Part shown: positions 25,819 through 32,365 of the stretch, piece by piece
How the letters are laid out: each line of letters opens with the position of its first letter
Position numbering within the stretch: the stretch's first letter is position 1
NCBI RefSeq assembly: GCF_041360795.1
Contig: NZ_JBFUPW010000001.1
Span: 310,001 to 374,000 of the forward strand
Length of the DNA stretch: 64,000 nt
Source: Arthrobacter_E sp041360795
GTDB taxonomy: Bacteria > Actinomycetota > Actinomycetes > Actinomycetales > Micrococcaceae
Direction of reading: 5' to 3'
Made by a program: the position numbers and the translations under genes
Notes under the pieces: generated by a model
What the model saw: only the letters and a program-made list of their open reading frames with translations
Told to the model about the DNA's origin: nothing
The model's database searches: none

Positions 25819-26823
25819 TCATCCGAAGCCGAAGAACTTCGCCGCGCCCTTTCCGACGTCGGCAAGACCCTTGCCCACGGTCTTACCGGCGTTGGCCACT
25901 GCGTCCACGGTATGGGACACCGCGCCATTGACGAACTCCTTGACCACCGGGATGTCGTAGACGGCCCAGGCGGCGCTCGCCACGGCGCAGACGGTGCCCG
26001 CGGGCGGCGGCAGGAAGGACCCCACGGCGAGGGCGGTCTTGGCTCCGGACTCGATACCGCCGGAAACGTCGCCCTTGGCGAAGTTGTTCACGGTGTCGAA
26101 GGCGTTGAGCCCGACGCCGGCCCAGCCGAGACCGCGGCCCAGGCCGCCTTTGCCCAGGGACTCCAGGACTTCGCCCTTGCCCTGGAACAGCCACTTCTCC
26201 TCGGCGAAGAGTTTGGCGGCCTTCTCGCCCATGGGGAAGAACTTGTTCAGGTTCTTCTGGCCGAGGAAATCACTGGTGTCCTGGACGGTGGCGAACCACT
26301 TGCTGTTGCGGACGCTGTCCGCGAGGACGGCACGGGAATCCATGAGGTTCACGAACTCGGGGTAGCCGTCCACCCACAGCTTGGTGCCGTTCTTCAGAAG
26401 ATCGAAGGGAGCCTTGAGGCCTCCACGCAGTTTCCATGCGTCGCGGAAGGGCGAGCCCTTCTCCAGCCAGTCGAACGGCCCGCCGCCCCCGTTCCCACCC
26501 GGTCCGCCGCCCGGACCACCCGGCAGCGGGCCGCCTCCGGAGCCGTGGGCCGCGTTCGACGCGGTCTCCTGCTCGTCGGCCTGCGTGAGCAGGAAGCGCG
26601 ACTGCTTCTTCAGCGCCGACGCCGCGTTCATCAGCACCGTGCGATGGCTGCTGTTCCACTCCGACTTGAACCGGACCGCATCCGGTCCCTTCCAGGCCTG
26701 CGCGCTGTTGATGCTCTGGCCGAGCTGGCTCGATTGCTGGAGCAGACTCTCCGATGCCTTACCGAAGGTCTGCGCCAGAGTGCGCAACTGCGCGACGTCC
26801 GCGCCCCACACCGTGCTTCCCAT
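25819..26823 (-). CDS. WXG100-domain protein with glycine-rich linker and hydrophobic C-terminal domain
   Basis: 334 residues. Residues 1-90 form a WXG100 helical hairpin with the W44-K45-G46 turn, a type VII secretion substrate hallmark, here as the N-terminal domain of a longer protein. Residues 94-116 are a Gly/Pro linker. Residues ~117-225 are mixed alpha (FDWLEKGSPFRDAW...), and ~225-325 are a glycine- and alanine-rich hydrophobic region (GRGLGWAGVGLNAFD, LAVGSFLPPPAGTVCAVASAAWAVYD) ending AAKFFGFG. AGGAG lies 6 bases before the ATG. This layout (WXG head, linker, membrane-active tail) fits a secreted effector or toxin. No nuclease or transferase motif is seen. First gene of the operon. 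Confidence 0.75.
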   Translation of the reverse strand: MGSTVWGADVAQLRTLAQTFGKASESLLQQSSQLGQSINSAQAWKGPDAVRFKSEWNSSHRTVLMNAASALKKQSRFLLTQADEQETASNAAHGSGGGPLPGGPGGGPGGNGGGGPFDWLEKGSPFRDAWKLRGGLKAPFDLLKNGTKLWVDGYPEFVNLMDSRAVLADSVRNSKWFATVQDTSDFLGQKNLNKFFPMGEKAAKLFAEEKWLFQGKGEVLESLGKGGLGRGLGWAGVGLNAFDTVNNFAKGDVSGGIESGAKTALAVGSFLPPPAGTVCAVASAAWAVYDIPVVKEFVNGAVSHTVDAVANAGKTVGKGLADVGKGAAKFFGFG

Positions 26824-26890
26824 CAGGACTCCTGTCGCCCTCTGTCATGTTCATCCACCAACGAGAGTATCCCGGACGAGTGACGGGTTG

Positions 26891-26912
26891 CGATGGGGAG
26901 CACTCCCCATCG
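26891..26912 (-). terminator. terminator between small membrane gene and WXG operon
   Basis: CGATGGGGAG and CTCCCCATCG form a 9-10 bp stem immediately after the stop of the 76-residue protein. It separates the thyA-dfrA transcript from the WXG operon, which therefore needs its own promoter in 26824-26890. Confidence 0.65.
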
Positions 26913-26914
26913 GC

Positions 26915-27145
26915 TTACTCCGGCCGGGAGGATTCCTCCGCCAGCGCGGTCCGGCGCTTCTTCAGCGCCCACCAGGCCCCGAACACGAACACCTGGGTGA
27001 CGAGCACCAGGACTATCACTCCGGGGATCCGGTTGCCGGCCAGGATCATGAACAGTCCCAGGACGGCGGTCACGAGACCGAGCAACGGGAAGAGCATGTA
27101 CCCGAGCACGAAGAGGACGTCGGAGCGGGTCAGAAGGTGTTTCAT
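26915..27145 (-). CDS. small two-TM membrane protein
   Basis: 76 residues. Two membrane segments (about 9-35 and 40-60) and a charged tail (KKRRTALAEESSRPE). It starts 34 bp after dfrA and ends at a hairpin, so it is probably the last gene of the thyA-dfrA transcript. No family recognised. Confidence 0.65.
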   Translation of the reverse strand: MKHLLTRSDVLFVLGYMLFPLLGLVTAVLGLFMILAGNRIPGVIVLVLVTQVFVFGAWWALKKRRTALAEESSRPE

Positions 27146-27179
27146 GCAGGCCTTTTCAGAATGCGGGGAAGGGAGGCGC

Positions 27180-27755
27180 TCAGGCGCTTTCCCAGAGGGT
27201 GAAGCGGTAGCGGGTGCCGTTCGCGGAGGTCAGCCAGCGGTCGGCGCCGCCTTCCTCCGGCTCGGGTTCGACGGCGGTGCGCCGCCACGAGTCCGGCAGC
27301 TCGGGTGCGTGGGTGTCGCCGTCGGCGTCGGAGTCGATCACGGTGATGACCGCGAAGTCGGCCTCCGGAAGGGACTGCCGGTAGATCTGACCCCCGCCGA
27401 TCACCCAGCGGAGCCCGTCCCCGGCCTCCGCGAAGGCCGCCTCCAGCGACGGCACGACGACGGCGCCCTCCGCCTCGGGCGTCCCCGCCCAGTCTTCGCG
27501 GCGGGTCACCACGATGTTGGTGCGGCCGGGGAGCGGGCGGAACTTCGCGGGGAAGGACTCCCAGGTCCGGCGGCCCATGATCACAGGGCGTCCCGCGGTC
27601 ATCGAGCTGAAGTGTTTGAGGTCCTCCGGGACGTGCCAGGGCATGGTCCCGGCGTTCCCGATCACGCCGTTCGCGGTCTGCGCCCAGATCAGGCCGGTGC
27701 CCCGGAGCCCGGAGCGGATGCGGTCCGCGAAAGCCGTGGGCCCGTCGCCGCTCAT
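27180..27755 (-). CDS. folA: dihydrofolate reductase with N-terminal extension
   Basis: Reduces dihydrofolate to tetrahydrofolate with NADPH, regenerating the cofactor oxidised by ThyA. 191 residues. Family blocks: LIWAQTANGVIGNAGTMPWHVPEDLKHF (substrate and Met20 loop), VIMGRRTWESFP, RTNIVVTR, and WVIGGGQIYRQSLP. About 20 residues precede the usual start (MSGDGPTAFADRIRSGLRG...), which is unusual, but the ATG at 27755 overlaps the thyA stop (ATGA) and no better start exists downstream. Operon with thyA. Confidence 0.94.
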   Translation of the reverse strand: MSGDGPTAFADRIRSGLRGTGLIWAQTANGVIGNAGTMPWHVPEDLKHFSSMTAGRPVIMGRRTWESFPAKFRPLPGRTNIVVTRREDWAGTPEAEGAVVVPSLEAAFAEAGDGLRWVIGGGQIYRQSLPEADFAVITVIDSDADGDTHAPELPDSWRRTAVEPEPEEGGADRWLTSANGTRYRFTLWESA

Positions 27756-28555
27756 ACGGCCACCGGGGCCTTGATGCCCGGGTGGTGCTGGTAGTCGACC
27801 ACGTCGAAGTCCTCGAACTCGTAGTCGAAGACGCTCTCCGGGACACGCTTGATCTGCAGTGTCGGATATGGGAGGGCTTCGCGGCTGAGCTGGAGTTCGA
27901 CCTGCTCCACGTGGTTGTCATAGACGTGGCAGTCGCCGCCGGTCCAGACGAAGTCGCCCACCTCGAGGCCGGCCTGCTGGGCGACCATGTGCGTCAGCAG
28001 GGCGTAGGAAGCGATGTTGAACGGCACCCCGAGGAACATGTCCGCGGAGCGCTGGTACAGCTGGCAGGACAGTTTCCCGTCAGCGACGTAGAACTGGAAG
28101 AACGCGTGGCACGGGGGCAGTGCCATGTTCGAGATCTCGGCGACGTTCCACGCGGAGACGATGTGGCGGCGTGAGTCCGGGTTCGACTTCAGGTTCGCCA
28201 CCAGCTCGGCGATCTGGTCCACATGGCTGCCATCGGGGGTCGGCCACGAGCGCCACTGCACGCCGTAGACGGGGCCGAGCTCGCCGTCGTCGTCCGCCCA
28301 TTCATCCCAGATGGTGACGCCGCGCTCCTGCAGCCAGCGCACGTTCGAGTCGCCGCGCAGGAACCAGAGGAGCTCCAGAGCCAGGGACTTGAAGTGCACG
28401 CGCTTGGTCGTGATCAGGGGGAAACCCTCGGCCAGGTCGAAGCGGATCTGGCGCCCGAAGACACTCCGCGTCCCCGTGCCCGTCCGGTCCGATTTGTGGG
28501 TGCCATGATCCATGACGTCACGCAGCAGGTCCTCATAAGGCGTGGGGATGCTCAT
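27752..28555 (-). CDS. thyA: thymidylate synthase
   Basis: Methylates dUMP to dTMP with methylene-tetrahydrofolate. 267 residues, normal for the short ThyA class. The catalytic cysteine is C149 in MALPPCHAFFQFYV; folate- and nucleotide-binding blocks are RTGTGTRSVFG, ELLWFLRGD, QLYQRSADMFLGVPFN and DCHVYDNH. Translationally coupled to dfrA. Confidence 0.97.
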   Translation of the reverse strand: MSIPTPYEDLLRDVMDHGTHKSDRTGTGTRSVFGRQIRFDLAEGFPLITTKRVHFKSLALELLWFLRGDSNVRWLQERGVTIWDEWADDDGELGPVYGVQWRSWPTPDGSHVDQIAELVANLKSNPDSRRHIVSAWNVAEISNMALPPCHAFFQFYVADGKLSCQLYQRSADMFLGVPFNIASYALLTHMVAQQAGLEVGDFVWTGGDCHVYDNHVEQVELQLSREALPYPTLQIKRVPESVFDYEFEDFDVVDYQHHPGIKAPVAV

Positions 28556-28559
28556 GGGT

Positions 28560-28988
28560 TCAGTCTAGCGGGCCAGGGGCCGGCGGCCGAGGGTCCAGGC
28601 CACGCCTGTGGATGGCGCGGCTCAGGGTCTCGGGACCCACCCCGTGCCGGCGCGCGACGGCGAGCAGCTCCTCCAGCGCGGCGGCCACCGGCGCAGGAAG
28701 CACGGGAGTCTGGCCGCCCCGATGCGGCGCCCCGGACCCGCGCGGCGGCGCGACGACGGTGCTTCCTGAGCGCCGTGCCGTCCGGATGAGCCCCGCCCCC
28801 TCGAGTTCCCGGTACGCGCGCGCGACCGTCCCGGCCGCAAGGCCCAGGTCCCCGGCCAGGGCCCGGACCGTGGGGAGCCTGGCCCCGTCCGCCAGGGCGC
28901 CGTTCCGGATCATCGCCTCGAGTTGCGCCCGCACCTGCTCGAACGGGGGAACGGGGGAGTCGAGGTGGATCTCGATCCGGGCGTTCAT
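28560..28988 (-). CDS. GntR-family repressor, YtrA subfamily
   Basis: 142 residues. The N-terminal winged helix (about 8-80) shows PPFEQVRAQLEAMIRNGAL, LPTVRALAGDLGLAAGTVARAYRELE and GLIRTARRSGSTVV, as in short YtrA-type GntR proteins, with a ~55 residue effector/dimer tail. Its start overlaps the stop of the upstream membrane gene (ATGA), so repressor and transporter-like protein are one operon. It probably autoregulates through the perfect inverted repeat at 30618-30643. Confidence 0.85.
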   Translation of the reverse strand: MNARIEIHLDSPVPPFEQVRAQLEAMIRNGALADGARLPTVRALAGDLGLAAGTVARAYRELEGAGLIRTARRSGSTVVAPPRGSGAPHRGGQTPVLPAPVAAALEELLAVARRHGVGPETLSRAIHRRGLDPRPPAPGPLD

Positions 28989-30604
28989 ACGTGGTGGGGT
29001 TCCGGGACATGAACCGCGTCCTCCGGCTCAGGGACCGGGTCGACGGCGCTGAGAGACCAGAGCAGCACGGCCAGGAGGATCAGCACGGTGCCGGCCAACT
29101 GGGCGAAGCCGAGGATGGCGGTGGCCACGCCGCTCTCCTCCGTCCGTCCCGTGATCTCCACGGGGAGCCTGATCTGGAAGAGCAGGAAGGCGGAGACACA
29201 GAGCAGGATGGCGCCGCTCCACAGGGTCAGCCGCTGCCAGCGCTCCTGGATGACGGCTTCGCGGTCCAGTCGAATGGAGGCGGGCAGCACCGAGGTGAGG
29301 GTGCGGGCGGCGATCCGGCGCCCGGTCAGCAGCGTCAGGACGATGATCGCGAGAGCACCGAGACCGCACGCGATGATGGCGGGGATGGCGATCTCGCTGT
29401 GATCTCCCTCGGTGGACGCGACGTTCCACAGCACGCTCGCCAGCGCGACGAGGACGGTGATGCCGCAGAGCACGGCCACGGTCAGGGTCGAGGCGCGGGG
29501 GAACGGCAAGCGGACGGGCTGTGCCGCCGGGTGCGTCCGGGCTGCCAGGAGGTCTTGCGCCATCCGGGGATCCTGAGGGATCTTTCGCGTGCACCAGAGC
29601 ACCCAGAGCAGGAACAGGACCCCGGTCGACAGGACGATCACGATCGAATGCAGCCCTACCCCGTACAGGGCGATCGACGAGACGAGGACGAGGAGGGTGA
29701 CGAGCCCGAACGGCACGGCCGGCACCACCGCGAGACGGTGCCACCGCAGCGCCGGGTCGGTGGGCTTCGGGTCGGACACCGGCTGGAAGAAGGGGATGGG
29801 CCAGCGCCACATCACGAGGAGGACCAGGACGTTGAAGGCCGCCCCAGGTTCGATCCAGGAGGCGTTGCCGAAGCCCGGCACCTTCATCCCGGCGAATCCT
29901 GCGGCGATCGCCCCCAGGCCGGAGGCGATGGTGGCCGAGGTCCGCAGGAGCCGGTTCATGGACAGGGTCCGCAGGTAGGAGTTCTCCCGACGGGTCAGTC
30001 CCGGCAGCTGGTGCCGGTGGGTGATCAGCAGGAGCACCGCGACCGTGCCGGCGGCCAGCACGAGCCACGCGCCGCCCAGCCAGGCAGCGACCTCGACGCC
30101 GGGGAGCCGGCCCGGGTTCGGCACGGCGTAGGGGGAGGGATCCTCGCGCGGCGCCATCCCGGCGAAGCCGAGCGTCGCGAGGATCATGAGCTGGCTGATC
30201 AGGAACACCAATGCAGTGACCACGGCGAGTGGCCGGGGCAGGAAATCGGCCAGCCGGCGGGGCTGGATGTCCGCGACCCGCACGGACCGCCGGTCACCCG
30301 GGTAGCTCCACTGGCCGAGAGTGTGGATGCCGAGGACCAGCAGGACCGGGACGAAGAGCATCCACGGCGAGGGCGCCGGGGCGAACTGTGTCTGCTGCAC
30401 TTCCCAGAACGTCGAGGCTCCCGCCAGCGAACTGGCCATCCAGCCGAGCACCCCCACGGTGAGTGAGTGCCGGGCGGCGGTGGCCTGCGTCGCCCCGTGC
30501 GGGCCGGCTGACACCATCCGGCGCAGCAGCAGGAAGAGGATGACGGCGCCGGCCAGGGCCATGCCGAAAGGAACGTAAGGCGTCAGCTCGTACGGAATGC
30601 TCAT
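28985..30604 (-). CDS. polytopic membrane protein in GntR operon
   Basis: 539 residues with about 12-13 TM segments across the whole length. I do not recognise a transporter family; no ATPase gene is adjacent, unlike classical YtrA operons. The start at 30604 (MSIPYELTP) follows GGGGG; the open frame continues 8 codons further, into the operator. It is co-transcribed and translationally coupled with the GntR repressor, so it is probably the regulated output, perhaps an export or lipid-II-stress function (inference from family). Confidence 0.75.
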   Translation of the reverse strand: MSIPYELTPYVPFGMALAGAVILFLLLRRMVSAGPHGATQATAARHSLTVGVLGWMASSLAGASTFWEVQQTQFAPAPSPWMLFVPVLLVLGIHTLGQWSYPGDRRSVRVADIQPRRLADFLPRPLAVVTALVFLISQLMILATLGFAGMAPREDPSPYAVPNPGRLPGVEVAAWLGGAWLVLAAGTVAVLLLITHRHQLPGLTRRENSYLRTLSMNRLLRTSATIASGLGAIAAGFAGMKVPGFGNASWIEPGAAFNVLVLLVMWRWPIPFFQPVSDPKPTDPALRWHRLAVVPAVPFGLVTLLVLVSSIALYGVGLHSIVIVLSTGVLFLLWVLWCTRKIPQDPRMAQDLLAARTHPAAQPVRLPFPRASTLTVAVLCGITVLVALASVLWNVASTEGDHSEIAIPAIIACGLGALAIIVLTLLTGRRIAARTLTSVLPASIRLDREAVIQERWQRLTLWSGAILLCVSAFLLFQIRLPVEITGRTEESGVATAILGFAQLAGTVLILLAVLLWSLSAVDPVPEPEDAVHVPEPHHV

Positions 30605-30617
30605 CTCAAACCCCCAA

Positions 30618-30656
30618 TTTTGTATCAAGTGTTTGATACAAAACGGGAGGTGTCAA
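30618..30656 (-). promoter_or_regulatory. operator and promoter of GntR operon
   Basis: The inverted repeat TTTTGTATCAA (30618-30628) / TTGATACAAAA (30633-30643), 11 bp per arm with a 4-base spacer, is perfect and matches the GTATCA-type sites of YtrA-family repressors. On the minus strand a consensus -35 TTGACA (complement of 30651-30656) stands 17 bp before AACACT, so the operator overlaps the spacer and -10. Repression by steric block is inferred. Confidence 0.8.
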
Positions 30657-30678
30657 GAGCGTGCCCACCCCTTAACCG

Positions 30679-30741
30679 CCGCGAGGGAACAGCTGGCGCC
30701 CTCATCCACGGCGGGAAGGGGTATCAGCTGTTCCCTCGCGG
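30679..30741. repeat. singleton long-stem palindrome D
   Basis: Perfect 17-bp arms (CCGCGAGGGAACAGCTG at 30679-30695; complement at 30725-30741) enclose an inner CGCC...GGCG hairpin. The nested architecture and size (63 bp) resemble families A and B, but the sequence is different. It lies between paralogue B's stop and the GntR operon promoter. Confidence 0.8.
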
Positions 30742-30755
30742 GAGGAAGGGAAGGA

Positions 30756-31376
30756 CTAGAGTGCGGCGGCCTCGAGGAGCGCGGCCACCTCGGCGGGGCC
30801 GAGCCCGCTGACCGGCTCCTCAGCGCCGTTCGCGGAGATCCCGGCGAAGCGCCAGCCCTCGGCGTCACGCGTGACCTCGTAGGAGCTGTTGCGCTCCTGG
30901 GTGCTGACGGTGACGGTCGCCTGGCTGCCCGGGTTCTCGTCGGCGTGCTGGTGCAGGATCGACACGGCCGTCTGGGACGCGGTCAGCTCCTCCGGAAGCG
31001 GGGTGGCGAACCAGGTGCTCAGGATGCCGGGCTGGAACAGCATGCGCATGCCGTCGGCCTCCACCATCACGAGGCGCGACGAAGCGCCCTCGCCCGCGCT
31101 GACCTGCAGCGTGATCCAGAGCCTGCCACCTCCCAGCACCTGCGCGACGGCGGACGCCGCACCGCTGATGCCCAGGCCGTCCTCCTCGGGCTGCACGAAG
31201 CCGCGGGCGGCGAGGCCGGAGACCCCCACCTCGGAGAGCGTCGGGTCCGCGGCCCAGGTCCCGGCGTCGAGCGCTTCGACGGAGCGGTTGTGCCCCGGCC
31301 CTTCGAAGCTGCTCAGCAGGAAGGCCAGTTCGGCGATGCCGAAGCCGATCGGCTCGGGCGCTGCGTTCTCAGTCAT
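30756..31376 (-). CDS. IGFG-ELA family soluble protein, paralogue B
   Basis: 206 residues, acidic, no signal or TM segment. N-terminus PIGFGIAELAFLLSSF; later blocks LWITLQ, LVMVEADGMRMLFQPGILSTWF and VTRDAEGWRFAGI match paralogue A (25129-25761) in order and spacing. Unlike A, it has no WXG100 gene next to it; it follows mutT1 by 11 bp and may be co-transcribed with ppk-mutT1. Function unknown. Confidence 0.7.
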   Translation of the reverse strand: MTENAAPEPIGFGIAELAFLLSSFEGPGHNRSVEALDAGTWAADPTLSEVGVSGLAARGFVQPEEDGLGISGAASAVAQVLGGGRLWITLQVSAGEGASSRLVMVEADGMRMLFQPGILSTWFATPLPEELTASQTAVSILHQHADENPGSQATVTVSTQERNSSYEVTRDAEGWRFAGISANGAEEPVSGLGPAEVAALLEAAAL

Positions 31377-31387
31377 CAGTCGATCCT

Positions 31388-32365
31388 TCAGTCGTCGAAA
31401 GGCCGGTACTGCTCCACCGCCACCACGCGGGACCGGGAGTCCTTGCGCACGTGGAGGACGAGTGCCTCACCTGGCGCCAGGTACGGATCCCGGGTGGGCA
31501 GGCTCTGGGCGAGCGGCGCTTTCATGTGCCTGGAGACCTGCTCCAGGATGGTCGGGAGGGTGGGCCGGTGCACGCACACGGCGGCGGGCACACCCTTGTC
31601 GAAGACCGCTTCGATGGCGGCCGCCGTCTTCTGGGGTTTGCGCTCGTGGCTGTGTTCGGTCAGGGCGTCCACGAGCTTCACCTTCGCCTTCGTCGCCTTC
31701 ACGTAGGGCGCGATGGTGGAGATGCAGCGCTTCCACGGGCTGCTGACGATTCGCTCCGGACCCCACACGGCCAGGAGACGCCGCACGGCCTGGGCCTGGC
31801 GGAGGCCCGAGGCGGCCAGGGTCCGGTCGCCTTCGCCTTTCGTCCAGGATGCGCGGGGCTTCGCTTTCGCGTGGCGCACGATCACGAGGGGCCAGGTGTC
31901 CAGCGCGTCGTTCTCGAAGGCCGCCACCAGAGCCGCCAGGGGCTTGCGGTCGGACGGATTGCTGAGCAGTTCCGCAGCGCGTTCCGGTGAACACCACAGG
32001 AGGCTGTCCACTTCCTTGCCGTCCTGCTTGACCTTCGCGTTCTGGGCGTTGACGGCCCAGTAGTGCACGACCTTCAGGCCGGACGCGACGCGGTAGTGGA
32101 TGCTCGGCAGCGGGATCCCCAGGCCGGCGGTCAGTCCGATCTCCTCGAAGATCTCCCGCGCGCCGCATTCCGGCACCGTTTCGCCGTCGTCGAGCTTCCC
32201 CTTCGGCCAGGACCAGTCGTCGTAGCGCGGGCGGTGGATCAGCAGCACCTCGAGCGCGCCACGCGTGACACGCCAGGGGAGGCCGCCCGCGGCGACGACC
32301 GCGATCTTCTCACCGGGATGTTCGGACTGGTCGGCGACCAGTGCGTCGGCGTGTGCTGCGGGCAT
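31388..32365 (-). CDS. mutT1: Nudix hydrolase fused to histidine phosphatase (MutT1)
   Basis: 325 residues with two domains, as in mycobacterial MutT1. Residues ~20-140 are Nudix, with the box at 56-78 (G56, E62, R70-E71, E74-E75, G77 all present). Residues ~158-325 are histidine phosphatase with the phosphohistidine motif R164-H165-A and a second His in VCVHRPTLPTI. Mycobacterial MutT1 hydrolyses 8-oxo-dGTP/GTP and diadenosine polyphosphates (family knowledge). The start at 32365 overlaps the ppk stop (TGATG); the longer open frame runs into ppk. Confidence 0.92.
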   Translation of the reverse strand: MPAAHADALVADQSEHPGEKIAVVAAGGLPWRVTRGALEVLLIHRPRYDDWSWPKGKLDDGETVPECGAREIFEEIGLTAGLGIPLPSIHYRVASGLKVVHYWAVNAQNAKVKQDGKEVDSLLWCSPERAAELLSNPSDRKPLAALVAAFENDALDTWPLVIVRHAKAKPRASWTKGEGDRTLAASGLRQAQAVRRLLAVWGPERIVSSPWKRCISTIAPYVKATKAKVKLVDALTEHSHERKPQKTAAAIEAVFDKGVPAAVCVHRPTLPTILEQVSRHMKAPLAQSLPTRDPYLAPGEALVLHVRKDSRSRVVAVEQYRPFDD

